Positions 47,212 through 55,510 of a stretch of DNA of 64,000 nucleotides are shown one piece after another. Origin of the DNA: a virus; the IMG/VR virus record IMGVR_UViG_3300044712_000083, positions 50,192 through 114,191 of that record; one strand, written 5' to 3'. The notes beneath the pieces are model-generated. The model was not told the origin of the DNA and did not search any database. It saw nothing but the letters and a program-made list of their open reading frames with translations. The translations under genes were made by a program, and so were the position numbers. Within the stretch, counting starts at the first letter, position 1; each line of letters starts with the position of its first letter.

Positions 47212-47273
47212 AAAAATGAAAACCCCAGACACAAAAGCATCTGGGGAAACCCTGTAAACCAACAACCAGGGTT
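47212..47273 (-). terminator. double-hairpin terminator after the 204-residue gene
   Basis: The second hairpin on the minus strand pairs 47240-47246 with 47223-47229 (TCTGGGG/CCCCAGA, 7 bp) and is followed by a T-rich run (47212-47222). The first hairpin pairs 47267-47273 with 47248-47254 (CAGGGTT/AACCCTG). On the plus strand its right arm continues into a run of six T (47272-47277), so it could also stop plus-strand transcription. The gene's stop codon is at 47283. Confidence 0.75.
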
Positions 47274-47282
47274 TTTTATATC

Positions 47283-47897
47283 TTAAGCACAGGTTCCTCC
47301 ACCTAGGTTAACACCGTTGTTAGAAATCTGAACGTATCTACCAATAGCAGTATAGTTGTAGAACAATCCATCACCATTGAACGGTGCATTGCTATTCTGA
47401 GATACATAGAATATTGTATTAGCTCCAAAGTTAGGATTATCTGCCCATAGTGTAATTGTTGGAACTGCAGAAGCACATGCACCAGCAGCATCATCATATC
47501 CAGCTGTTACTTCAAATAAATAAATATGAGGAACAATTGTAGTAGTTGATGTTGTAGTACTACTAGTTGAACTTGTTGATGTAGTTGATGTACTTGTAGA
47601 AGTAGATGTTGAACTAGTGGTAGTAGTTGTAGAAGGCCCTACGTATTGAGTTGTAGTAGTTGTTGTAGTGCTAGGTTGTCCAGCAATAAATAAATCTACA
47701 GAAGTTGTACAAGTTCCTGTAGACTGTACACGAATAGTAGAAGCTCCATCGGGAACAGTTGTTACCATTAATCCACTAACTAAAGAAGCTTTAGATACAC
47801 CTGTTTGAAAAGGTGTAACAAAACCATCAAGATTTGAATATAGATTAAATGGTCCTGTGTTAGTACCTGCAATTGTTAATGTTACTAAAACATTCAT
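47283..47897 (-). CDS. appendage protein: shared N-domain, Ser/Thr linker, C-terminal head domain
   Basis: This 204-residue protein has an N-terminal domain (about residues 1-72, with TGPFNLYSNLDGF and SKASLVSG) that is paralogous to the next upstream gene and to the gene at 36101-36967. A linker of nearly only S and T follows (about 73-125, opening TTTTQYVGPSTTTT). A small beta-like C-terminal domain (about 126-204) ends the protein. The modular layout (anchor, flexible stalk, tip) suggests a small decoration or fibre. It is the last gene of its unit and is followed by a terminator. The C-terminal domain is not recognised. Confidence 0.65.
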   Translation of the reverse strand: MNVLVTLTIAGTNTGPFNLYSNLDGFVTPFQTGVSKASLVSGLMVTTVPDGASTIRVQSTGTCTTSVDLFIAGQPSTTTTTTTQYVGPSTTTTTSSTSTSTSTSTTSTSSTSSTTTSTTTIVPHIYLFEVTAGYDDAAGACASAVPTITLWADNPNFGANTIFYVSQNSNAPFNGDGLFYNYTAIGRYVQISNNGVNLGGGTCA

Positions 47898-47922
47898 ATT
47901 AAATTATTTTTAATTGGTTTAA

Positions 47923-48561
47923 CTAGTTTGCACAAAGTGTAATAGTATGATCTGTATATATTGAACAATTAGGTTGAGCAATATAATTGTAAACTCTAAC
48001 TGTATACACTGTACCACAAGGTTTATCAGTAATAACAACTGTAGTATTTCCTGCATCTGGATCAATGAATCCCATAGGAGTTGCACAATTATTAGATCCT
48101 GTATAAGTAGATCCTACTGAATAATTATATCTTGTACCATTAGTTACATTGTATATATAAATTGTTGCCTTTGCTGGTGGAGGAAGTTCAACACTAGATA
48201 AACTAAATGTAGGATAAGGAACATAAACTGTTGTACTAGTAGATGTTGTTGAAGTTGTAGAGCTAGTACTTGTTGTAGTAGAAGTACTAGCAGGGGGAAC
48301 AGCAGTCGTTGTAGTACTTGTTGTAGGAACACCTACATAACCCTCACTCATTCCAACAATAACAGAATTACCACAAAGTCCTAAAGATGTAGCTTTAATT
48401 AATGTAGTTCCTGTAGGAACTGTAGCTAGTGTATATCCAGCAGTTAATGTAGCTTTTGGTATATTTACTGCAATAGGAGTTGTATATCCATCTACATTAG
48501 AATATAAATTAAATGGTCCAGCATCTACCCCAGAAGTAAGTAATTTTACTACTACACTCAT
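47923..48561 (-). CDS. appendage protein paralogous to the following gene
   Basis: This 212-residue protein has the same architecture as the 204-residue protein. Its anchor domain spans about residues 1-77 (AGPFNLYSNVDGY, IPKATLTAGY), a Ser/Thr-rich linker about 78-113 (EGYVGVPTTSTTTT at its start), and a beta-like C-terminal domain the rest, with several Cys (NNCATP, DKPCGTVY, PNCSIY). The anchor domains of the pair are clearly related while the tips differ. This is the pattern expected for duplicated adhesins that diversified. The first base overlaps the 89-residue gene upstream. Confidence 0.65.
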   Translation of the reverse strand: MSVVVKLLTSGVDAGPFNLYSNVDGYTTPIAVNIPKATLTAGYTLATVPTGTTLIKATSLGLCGNSVIVGMSEGYVGVPTTSTTTTAVPPASTSTTTSTSSTTSTTSTSTTVYVPYPTFSLSSVELPPPAKATIYIYNVTNGTRYNYSVGSTYTGSNNCATPMGFIDPDAGNTTVVITDKPCGTVYTVRVYNYIAQPNCSIYTDHTITLCAN

Positions 48562-48830
48562 TATTTATTAATTAAGATTTTAACTTTACTAGCAATCATT
48601 TCCACTGTATATGGTGCACAATAATCTGCATTACAAAACTTCCACTCTAAGATTTGTTTATACTGTAATAAATCAAATACCACTTGACCATTGATATAAT
48701 AGTTCAAGTCATACACAATGTTATTATACTCATCATTAGCAAGTGCAGCAATCTTCTTGTTAATGTCATTAATTAATACAGGAATGGTGGCACAATCAAT
48801 ACATGAATTGAGCCTAGGTAATAACATCAT
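48561..48830 (-). CDS. small conserved protein of the virion operon
   Basis: This 89-residue protein begins MMLLPRLNSCIDCATIPVLINDINKK in outline and then has a helical region ending NADYCAPYTVEMIASKVKILI. Two pairs of Cys (near 10-13 and near 70-75) may bind metal or form disulfides. It overlaps the downstream 212-residue gene by one base and follows the 50-residue Cys-rich gene by one base, so all are co-translated. Function is unknown. Because ATGATG occurs at the start, initiation could be at either Met. Confidence 0.55.
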   Translation of the reverse strand: MMLLPRLNSCIDCATIPVLINDINKKIAALANDEYNNIVYDLNYYINGQVVFDLLQYKQILEWKFCNADYCAPYTVEMIASKVKILINK

Positions 48831-48831
48831 A

Positions 48832-48984
48832 TTATTGAGGATTTAATCGTTTAGCTTCTTCTATCGCTTGTTGTGCAGCTATAGCTTCTTGTTGAGCTAC
48901 AACACTGACACAAGATGCACACATTCCGTTGGTAAGTTGGCATCCACAGCCAACTGAAACACCACATCTTTTACAATTTGCCAT
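48832..48984 (-). CDS. 50-residue Cys-rich microprotein (zinc-knuckle-like)
   Basis: This short gene has ATG at 48984 and TAA at 48832-48834. The product begins MANCKRCGVSVGCGCQ, with six Cys in the first 25 residues: CxxC at 4-7, CxC at 13-15 and CxxC at 22-25. It ends in an Ala/Gln/Glu-rich helix (VVAQQEAIAAQQAIEEAK). Four-Cys pairs of this spacing usually bind zinc. It fits exactly between the 208-residue gene (1-base gap) and the 89-residue gene (1-base gap), which is strong evidence that it is real. Its function is not known. Confidence 0.7.
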   Translation of the reverse strand: MANCKRCGVSVGCGCQLTNGMCASCVSVVAQQEAIAAQQAIEEAKRLNPQ

Positions 48985-48985
48985 A

Positions 48986-49561
48986 CTATGTAAAGTTTAC
49001 TATGTAGTTATTACCTGAACAACCACAATTGTTTTTAATAAAGTTATCTAACATCATATTAGCTTGCTGATATAATTTAGCAGCTTGCGTAGTAGCTGAA
49101 TTATTTGCAGCAGCAATTGATCCTTGAATTAAGAAATAGATACTACTCAATGTAACTTTTTGTTGTGTCTTGATAGCCATATCACATTCCATCATATCCA
49201 ACTTCATAAATGCACTATCAAACTTCTCCTGAATCTTATCTGTACGCATTATACTTTTACTTACAGGAGTTGCAGTAGGAGTAGCAATATAATAAGTTAA
49301 TCCATATATTCCATCAGGTAATGAAATCAAATCAGCACCCACAGCTGATAGCTGTAATGTAGCAGAGTTAAATACATTATAATCATTTGGAGTAAAAGGA
49401 ACAGTTACAGTAGTTGCTCCACTAAGAGTTTTAGTTCCTGTAGGTAATGTAACTACCATATTAGCACCCGTAGGACCACTGTCATATGTAGAAGTATCAG
49501 CAACACCTAATGTCAAAGTGCTGTAAGTATTAATTACTAGGAAATTTAAAGTTGTTGCCAT
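48986..49561 (-). CDS. conserved virion-operon protein, beta N-domain and helical C-domain
   Basis: The start is taken at the ATG at 49561 (MATTLNFLVIN), because the longer reading frame to 49612 runs through the terminator hairpin. The product is about 191 residues. The first 105 residues are beta-rich (TLGVADTSTYD, PTGTKTLSGATTVTVPFTP). A helical part follows (KIQEKFDSAFMKLDMMECDM), and the end is a Cys-containing NNCGCSG segment. No known family is recognised. It opens a run of five small genes and lies just behind a strong terminator, so its level is likely set by read-through. Confidence 0.6.
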   Translation of the reverse strand: MATTLNFLVINTYSTLTLGVADTSTYDSGPTGANMVVTLPTGTKTLSGATTVTVPFTPNDYNVFNSATLQLSAVGADLISLPDGIYGLTYYIATPTATPVSKSIMRTDKIQEKFDSAFMKLDMMECDMAIKTQQKVTLSSIYFLIQGSIAAANNSATTQAAKLYQQANMMLDNFIKNNCGCSGNNYIVNFT

Positions 49562-49564
49562 GTT

Positions 49565-49612
49565 ATAAAAAATAATGCCAGAGGATAGAGATATCCTCTT
49601 ACCCTCTGGCAT
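49565..49612 (-). terminator. Rho-independent terminator after the abundant virion protein gene
   Basis: Minus-strand arms at 49603-49612 and 49575-49584 (ATGCCAGAGG/CCTCTGGCAT) form a 10-bp stem, and an alternative inner hairpin GAGGATA/TATCCTC exists. A T-rich run follows (plus-strand A at about 49567-49572). The next start codon at 49561 lies immediately after it, so there is no room for a new promoter. Confidence 0.8.
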
Positions 49613-49633
49613 AGGTTAAACTATTTGTTCTTA

Positions 49634-50743
49634 TTAAGGAACTAATGGATTTGGAGTAGGAGTACCAGCAGTCTCATCTGTAGCAGCACCTAAAGCAGCA
49701 GCTAATACAGTTTCGATAGCAGTAGCAACACCACCAGTTGGAGCAGCAATGATGACCATTGCATCTTGGTGAATATAATCACCCCACTGATAAGTAGATT
49801 GATCCAACGAGTTAAACTTGATGTAATATGTATCGTAAGTTGTACCTGCAGATACCCAAGACTCAAAGTTCTCGTTGTATCCAGCCATACGATATAAATG
49901 CTTCAAGTAACCAGCTTGGTAGCTATAGTAGTTCTTCTCCAATTGAGCAATCTCTGCAGATGTTCCAGTTGGGTAAGTAGCATGCTGAGTGATTGTAGAT
50001 TCAGCAATAATGTTGCAAGAATCAGCTACAATAAAGTCAGCAGTAGTAGCTGGACCAGCGTAAGCAAATGTACGGAAGTACATACGATCATACTCGTAAG
50101 GGAATGCAGCAACATCACATGGTTGTCCGTAAACTGTCAATGGTTTACCTTCGATAACTAATACTGAGTTTTGACCAGAACCAGAACGAGAGAATGTGAA
50201 GAATGTGTTGAACGAGATGTTGTCAGGGTTGTTACCTGGAGCCTCTTGCTCAAACTTAGCAATTAACTCATCTACTAATACTTGGTAATCAACTTCTGCA
50301 CATGGATCTCCACCACAAGCTAAACAAGCACCTTTAACAGTTACTGAGCGAGTAAAACCATTGAAATACAATGTATCAATGTAAGAAGAATGAGCACGTA
50401 ATGTAATAGTTACATCAGTACCAGGAGTAACATTCCAAGCTCCAACTTCAGTGATCTGAGTTGTAGCAGTAGAGTTACCAGTTACTTTGTACCACTCAGT
50501 TACGTTAGATCCTGTAGCAGAAATCTTGTCAGAACGCTTAGATCCTTGTAAGTAAGTGTTTGTACGACCTTGAGCAACATAGAAGTATTTATTGTTCGTT
50601 TGGATGTTACCAGCGTTAGCCACTGTGTAATCAGCCTTGAAAATACCTACTTGACCTGCAGCCAAATCTTGTGTAGAACCTGCGCTAGGTAATGTATTAC
50701 CTACAGGAACTACAAACAGGGTGGTTAATGAAAAATCAGCCAT
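49634..50743 (-). CDS. probable abundant virion structural protein
   Basis: This 369-residue protein begins MADFSLTTLFVVPVGNTLPSAG. It has a beta-rich first half (YFYVAQGRTNTYLQGSKRSDKI, VTITLRAHSSYIDTLYF) and a second half with YRMAGYNENFESWV and TYDTYYIKFNSLDQ. Codon choice looks more regular and less AT-rich than in its neighbours, and a strong terminator follows. Both are typical of highly made virion proteins. Position after the capsid and connector genes suggests an auxiliary head or tail protein. I do not recognise the family with certainty. An auxiliary capsid protein is my first guess and a tail component the alternative. Confidence 0.6.
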   Translation of the reverse strand: MADFSLTTLFVVPVGNTLPSAGSTQDLAAGQVGIFKADYTVANAGNIQTNNKYFYVAQGRTNTYLQGSKRSDKISATGSNVTEWYKVTGNSTATTQITEVGAWNVTPGTDVTITLRAHSSYIDTLYFNGFTRSVTVKGACLACGGDPCAEVDYQVLVDELIAKFEQEAPGNNPDNISFNTFFTFSRSGSGQNSVLVIEGKPLTVYGQPCDVAAFPYEYDRMYFRTFAYAGPATTADFIVADSCNIIAESTITQHATYPTGTSAEIAQLEKNYYSYQAGYLKHLYRMAGYNENFESWVSAGTTYDTYYIKFNSLDQSTYQWGDYIHQDAMVIIAAPTGGVATAIETVLAAALGAATDETAGTPTPNPLVP

Positions 50744-50773
50744 TTGTATTTATTGTTTATTGTTAAAAAAAAT

Positions 50774-51508
50774 TTACTCGTTTGTCTTAATTCTGTATGC
50801 TGCCATCTGAACTGCAGATTGGTTCTCAACATACATAGCTAGGTTTTCTACTGTTAGATCTAAAAGCTCATCTTCAAGATAAGTTTCTAGTTCACAATTT
50901 ACAGTGGTAGATGGCTTACCATCAAATTTTACATATCCAGCTTTATCTATATAATCTGGATATCTCATGTAAGATATGTAGATATTTTTTGGTGTAAATG
51001 TTCCATCTGTAAAGATGGAGATTTCATCTGATGATAAGAAGTTAAATGTCTCCTGATATTCAAATGATGGTTTGTAATGATCATTGTTTAACAATAAAGA
51101 TAAATCTCCGTGTTTAGCAAGATCTTTATTAATCCAAATTTTTCTGTCTTTACAAATAGTTCCTTTGTCTGCAATTATATAACTATCTACGTAGAACATA
51201 TATTTTGGATTAAGGGCGTGTATATTAGCAGACCATTGATTTAACTGCGCATTCTTTAAAGTTAATGGTAGCATACCTTGATTGTATGCCACCACTAAAC
51301 TTTGTAAATCCTCATAGCGTTTTTTAAACGCATCAAGCCCTAGCCCTGAAGTTGTGCTTACACCATCAACCTTTTGCTTTATTAACTTGATCTGAGCCTC
51401 ATTGAGAGCTAAGATCTTATCTTCTAATGGGATTTGTTGGTGGGCATTAGTAGATAGCTTATTTAGTCTCTGATCAATTTTATACAATAAACTATCTACT
51501 GAAATCAT
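50774..51508 (-). CDS. conserved crAss-like head-tail protein (connector candidate)
   Basis: This 244-residue protein begins MISVDSLLYKIDQRLNKLSTNAHQQIPLEDK in outline, then LALNEAQIKLIKQKV, and ends with a helix LLDLTVENLAMYVENQSAVQMAAYRIK. The start (helix, 'LNEAQ..lIk..') is shared by proteins located soon after the capsid gene in crAss-like phages, where head-completion or ring proteins are encoded. The start overlaps the stop of the 322-residue gene by 4 bases, so translation is coupled. No enzymatic motif is seen. Confidence 0.6.
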   Translation of the reverse strand: MISVDSLLYKIDQRLNKLSTNAHQQIPLEDKILALNEAQIKLIKQKVDGVSTTSGLGLDAFKKRYEDLQSLVVAYNQGMLPLTLKNAQLNQWSANIHALNPKYMFYVDSYIIADKGTICKDRKIWINKDLAKHGDLSLLLNNDHYKPSFEYQETFNFLSSDEISIFTDGTFTPKNIYISYMRYPDYIDKAGYVKFDGKPSTTVNCELETYLEDELLDLTVENLAMYVENQSAVQMAAYRIKTNE

Positions 51509-52473
51509 ACTGAAGCTAATTTTTTACCTTTTAATTTCTGTTCTAATGTGATAAGTTCATCTTGATTATCGTCATTAGCTAAGAACTTAACTAATTCTTC
51601 TTCATCAATTGCAACTTCTAACTCACCCATGTAAATACGTCCGTTTGCTTTCATACGGTAGATAGAGTGAGCTAATGCTTGTTTTACCAAGTCTTTGATA
51701 TGAAGTAAGTTTTCTTTCATATCTGCGAAACGGTTAAATACTTCAACAGGATTTAATCCAGAGTATTTACCATCTTTGAATTCAGTTTGTTTCAACAAGT
51801 TATCAACTAAGTTGTAAACAACTTCTTCTTTAGTATCATCAACTACAGGTAAGCCTAGTAAACGAGCAACTTTCTTCTTCTTATCAGGAGTCATTGCATC
51901 AAACTTGATGATTGCTTTGTTGATCAATTGTTTCTTCTTGTAAACAACAGCATTCTCAATCTCATCATCTACAACATAGAACTGTGTATCTGCAGGGAAT
52001 TCACCACGCTCCCAAGCTTGGTAGCTAGAAGCAATTGTTGGATGAACTCGTAACCAAGAGAAAGCTAGTTCTTGTAGAGTGTTATTAAAATCGAAATAGT
52101 TATCACCATCTAACAACTTAACTGGTTGTACGTGCAATTCATCATTTGTAGAAGTTGATAAACTGTAGTTCCAGAACTTAGAACGAGGACCTAAATCCAC
52201 ATCTCCTAGAGCATCTTCTAGTTTCTTACGTAAGTTTGTTACGCGTTCGATTTCCATTTCACGTTCTGTAGGATCTTGGATTCTACGAATGTAAGCAGCA
52301 TTAGGATCTAATCCTGTGCGATACTGTCCATCCATTTCTTTGTAAGGATATTTGAATACCCCTGTTCCAGGAACACGTGTCAAACCTTTTTGTGCAAGTC
52401 CACCTTGCATAGTTTGCAATTGCGAGTTGTTGTAATCTTTCTTAATAGTAGAGATTTTTCCTATCTTACCCAT
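51505..52473 (-). CDS. conserved structural protein downstream of the capsid gene
   Basis: This 322-residue charged protein begins MGKIGKISTIKKDYNNSQL. A GTGVFKYPYKEMDGQYRTGLD segment falls in its first 60 residues, a helical region follows around 90-120 (REMEIERVTNLRKKLEDALG), and the second half is helical. Proteins of this size and start occur after the capsid gene in crAss-like genomes, but the function is not established. The gene follows the structured RNA segment at 52505-52648, which could set its expression. Confidence 0.6.
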   Translation of the reverse strand: MGKIGKISTIKKDYNNSQLQTMQGGLAQKGLTRVPGTGVFKYPYKEMDGQYRTGLDPNAAYIRRIQDPTEREMEIERVTNLRKKLEDALGDVDLGPRSKFWNYSLSTSTNDELHVQPVKLLDGDNYFDFNNTLQELAFSWLRVHPTIASSYQAWERGEFPADTQFYVVDDEIENAVVYKKKQLINKAIIKFDAMTPDKKKKVARLLGLPVVDDTKEEVVYNLVDNLLKQTEFKDGKYSGLNPVEVFNRFADMKENLLHIKDLVKQALAHSIYRMKANGRIYMGELEVAIDEEELVKFLANDDNQDELITLEQKLKGKKLASV

Positions 52474-52504
52474 ATGTAGTTTATTTTAATTATTTGGTTT
52501 TTAG

Positions 52505-52648
52505 CAGAGTGCTGACCATCGAAGGAACAGCGACCAGGGACACCCCAATCCAAGCACTCTGTATTCAAGAAGAAGCCTCCCCTAAGAGGGAGGGAGGAAC
52601 GAGGAGGCTCTTCTTGCGCTTTCGATTGAAAGCAATGGGCTGTTGCCC
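52505..52648 (-). ncRNA. multi-hairpin RNA segment after the major capsid gene
   Basis: The 181-base gap after the capsid gene is visibly more GC-rich than its surroundings and contains four nested or consecutive stems. In minus-strand order they are: 52645-52648 with 52637-52640 (GGGC/GCCC); 52628-52633 with 52618-52623 (GCTTTC/GAAAGC, 4-base loop); 52603-52615 with 52567-52580 (13 bp, one bulge); and 52553-52561 with 52505-52513 (9 bp, CAGAGTGCT/AGCACTCTG) enclosing about 39 bases. There is no ORF of note and no classical T-run. It may be a 3' UTR, an sRNA or an attenuator. Confidence 0.55.
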
Positions 52649-52654
52649 TATGAA

Positions 52655-54208
52655 TTAGAATTGTGGGATTTCCTCAATCAAGACTGTGCGAGACAAGTCT
52701 TCAATGAATACATCGCAACGATCCTTCATCCAGATTTCGTATCCTGGGAATTTGTTCGCAGAACTCATACCTTGAGACTTAGCAAAACCTAAGTGGTGAC
52801 GAGTACCATCGATATAACCCCAAGTCATAGAAGGAGCACCCTTCATACGTACCTCACGGATGTTATTTACCATAGATCCATCAGACATTGGAGAAACGTC
52901 AAACACCATAAATACTGGAGTAGACTTCTTGTTTTGTCCAAATTCTAAGTTAGATTGTGGTAAATCTAATTCTTTCAAGTGGATAAGTTCAACACGACCA
53001 GTCTCACGAGTTACCATTGCATCGAATGCAAAGTTGTAAGTGATGTGTTGTCCTTCTCCTTGCATGTAACGATTACCTGAATCAGCCATGAAAGTCAAAC
53101 CTGAATTCAAAGCATCGTTCTTAAGTGCTTGCTGGAATACGTCAAATCCTGCCTCGTTAGTATACATTTTAACACGGCGATCTTTAACATCCACACGGCG
53201 ATAGAATAAGTCACCAAATACTGAACGAATCAAGTTAGCAGTGAACTCTCCACGGTTGTATTGAACCAAGTTACCATTGTTACGCATACGGTGGTAAACA
53301 CCAGCAGAAGTACGCTTCAAGTTTTGCTGAGAACCACCAGTCTTAACAGTGCCTGGCTTAGACCAGATCATACGCTTAACTTTCAATTCCAACATAGACT
53401 TACGCATCCAGAACTCGATAAACGGCTCCCACTTAACATCATTACGAGTTAATGGTAATTGGTTGCGGCGTTGTGGAGCATATACTAAGATATCTAATGG
53501 CTTACCAGAAGCATCACGCATCATCTTATCATCAGCCCACTCAGTGATCTTGTGCTCATAACCATATGCAGAACCTAATGATTCGAACATAGTGATTTGC
53601 TCACCCAAACGAGGAAGACCTAATAAATCTTGGTCAAACTCACCAATAGCTGCATCAACTAATTCTAATTCAATACCGTTTTGTAAGAATGTAGAAGAAA
53701 CGAAATCAACTGTTGGGTTATCAGAAACCAAAGTGAATGTGTACAAATATCCCATGTTGTAAGGAACTGGATCTTTGATCACATAGAAACGAGGACCATA
53801 TTGACGAGTACCTACAGATACGATTGCGTTCTTAGAGAATTCGTTAGTGTCGATAACTAAAGAGAACTCTTGACCATCGATACCTGGCTTCTCTAAATTA
53901 AGAGTTGTAGCAGGGATGTCAATAATTTTAGGGAACTTGTAAGGAACTGCGATTTGCCACTTCCAAGCATCACTGTTATTGTCGATATAGTAAGGAGTTG
54001 ACTTGTTGATCATATCCAAGAAGTCATTACTATACAATGAGCTTTGTGTATACAGAGAGATAATCTTCTTATCGTAATCTGCAGGCTCAGTTGAGTGGAA
54101 GCTTTCCAAGTGGTTTGCGTCTGTCAACTTACCAACCGCACGTTTGTCCATAGACGCAACGCGGGCATAAGTAAAGCCAGTTAAACCTGGAATTGTTTGA
54201 ATTGCCAT
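52655..54208 (-). CDS. major capsid protein
   Basis: This 517-residue protein has the length and position (portal, scaffold-like, capsid) expected for the crAss-like major capsid protein of the HK97-fold class. The N-terminus is MAIQTIPGLTGFTYARVAS, and conserved-looking segments include RNQLPLTRNDVKWEPFIEFW and a C-terminal GYEIWMKDRCDVFIEDLSR. Codon use is the least AT-biased of the late genes, with many C-ending codons, consistent with very high expression. A promoter lies before the preceding scaffold-like gene, and the structured RNA segment follows the stop codon. No protease motif was seen nearby. Confidence 0.85.
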   Translation of the reverse strand: MAIQTIPGLTGFTYARVASMDKRAVGKLTDANHLESFHSTEPADYDKKIISLYTQSSLYSNDFLDMINKSTPYYIDNNSDAWKWQIAVPYKFPKIIDIPATTLNLEKPGIDGQEFSLVIDTNEFSKNAIVSVGTRQYGPRFYVIKDPVPYNMGYLYTFTLVSDNPTVDFVSSTFLQNGIELELVDAAIGEFDQDLLGLPRLGEQITMFESLGSAYGYEHKITEWADDKMMRDASGKPLDILVYAPQRRNQLPLTRNDVKWEPFIEFWMRKSMLELKVKRMIWSKPGTVKTGGSQQNLKRTSAGVYHRMRNNGNLVQYNRGEFTANLIRSVFGDLFYRRVDVKDRRVKMYTNEAGFDVFQQALKNDALNSGLTFMADSGNRYMQGEGQHITYNFAFDAMVTRETGRVELIHLKELDLPQSNLEFGQNKKSTPVFMVFDVSPMSDGSMVNNIREVRMKGAPSMTWGYIDGTRHHLGFAKSQGMSSANKFPGYEIWMKDRCDVFIEDLSRTVLIEEIPQF

Positions 54209-54245
54209 TTGTTTTTTTGTTTAATTAATTAAAAAATATTACTTG

Positions 54246-55478
54246 TTATTGAAACCAAGAGGTTGGTGTTGATGACTTGGATTTCACTGAGCTTTTAGAT
54301 GCTTGACGAGCAACCTCACCAAATAGCTCATTTGACTTCTTAGAAATGCCTGTTTTTTGAATTGTAGATAGGGTAGGATCTTTTTCTAAAACTTTTAGTA
54401 AAAGAGCAACCTTCACTTTCTGTTCATGATTCTCAGGACGCTTAAGATCAAGAATGGCACGATCAAAGTCTGTTAATGTTTCTCCAGACGCAGTCTTCCA
54501 TTTCTCAGCCAAAAGGAAATCTTGTAGTTCACCAGCTAATTTTGGGTTAAGAGGAATGCCATCAAATTCTTTTGATTTTAATTTCTCTTGTAGAATTGCA
54601 GTTACGTTTTGCTGATATTGATGTTTGTAAGCAGCTTGACGTTGTAACTCTGCAGCTCTTTGTTGTTCTAATTGTTGTAGCTTCGCAGCTTCTTTCTTTA
54701 CTAGAACTTTATGGTGCTTAGTAGCTACTGTTTCTAAGTCACCATAGTTTTGAAGTCTTTCAACTTCTGTTGTTATATCTTCAGGATCAAAACCTTGATC
54801 TGCTAAAGCTTGTTTAATTACTGCTATCTGATTCGATTCTTGAGATAAGTCCATCTCAGAGAATGATTGAATAGTATTATATGTGCCGAAATATTCTTTA
54901 GGATCAACCCCTTTAACAAAGATAGCATCAAATGCATTTTGGTAATCTTCACCAAACTGTCCAATGAAGTTTTGTACCACTTCAATTGCACCTTTCTTTT
55001 TCTCAGCCTCAAAGCGTTCTAAGAACTCTTCTGCTGAACTAATTGGTGCTTCTTCATCTTCTTCATCAGTAGTGAATACACCAAGTTTAAAAAGATCACG
55101 AGATAGAGCAGTGAACTGATTTGTTGAATCATCTTCTTCTTCTGATTCATCAGCAGGAGCAGCTTCAGCTTTAGGAGCTTTAGTTGCAGGAGCTTCTTCC
55201 TCTTCTTCTTCATCATCACCTCCTAATAAAAAGTCTGTGATTGATTTAGAAGTATCTTCTTCTTCTTTTTCTTCTTCTTTGGGAGCAGCAGCTTGTGCTT
55301 TTGCTTTTGGAGCAGGAGCTGGTTCTGGTTCATCAATCCCTTTGATTTCATTAGGATCTGCTGAAGCAGTATCAGGACTCATCAAGTCATTTAATAACTC
55401 TGCGTTTCCTAAGCCCATTTCCATAGTATTTTCAATACTGAAGTTCCCAAATGATGGGGTTTCTAAATTCTCAGCCAT
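54246..55478 (-). CDS. scaffold-like acidic protein between portal and capsid genes
   Basis: The first 150 residues of this 410-residue protein are extremely acidic and low in complexity, rich in E, D, A and P (EPEPAPAPKAKAQ, GGDDEEEEEEAP). The rest is helical, with a coiled-coil-like stretch around 260-300 (KLQQLEQQRAAELQRQAAYK) and a basic, Ser-rich tail. Composition, helicity and position directly before the capsid gene match phage scaffolding proteins. It has its own promoter candidate (55511-55541) and a 37-base gap to the capsid gene. Whether it is cleaved or remains in the head is not visible. Confidence 0.7.
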   Translation of the reverse strand: MAENLETPSFGNFSIENTMEMGLGNAELLNDLMSPDTASADPNEIKGIDEPEPAPAPKAKAQAAAPKEEEKEEEDTSKSITDFLLGGDDEEEEEEAPATKAPKAEAAPADESEEEDDSTNQFTALSRDLFKLGVFTTDEEDEEAPISSAEEFLERFEAEKKKGAIEVVQNFIGQFGEDYQNAFDAIFVKGVDPKEYFGTYNTIQSFSEMDLSQESNQIAVIKQALADQGFDPEDITTEVERLQNYGDLETVATKHHKVLVKKEAAKLQQLEQQRAAELQRQAAYKHQYQQNVTAILQEKLKSKEFDGIPLNPKLAGELQDFLLAEKWKTASGETLTDFDRAILDLKRPENHEQKVKVALLLKVLEKDPTLSTIQKTGISKKSNELFGEVARQASKSSVKSKSSTPTSWFQ

Positions 55479-55510
55479 ACGTAGTTTGTTTTTGAATTGG
55501 TTTTTCGTTA

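Noticed and set aside
49562-49612. Longer N-terminus (17 extra residues) for the gene ending at 48986
   Set aside because: The extension is encoded by the terminator hairpin and T-run; the ATG at 49561 gives a protein-like start.
52501-52650. Possible tRNA in the capsid downstream gap
   Set aside because: Stems do not form a cloverleaf with a standard T-arm or acceptor end; the segment fits a generic structured RNA instead.
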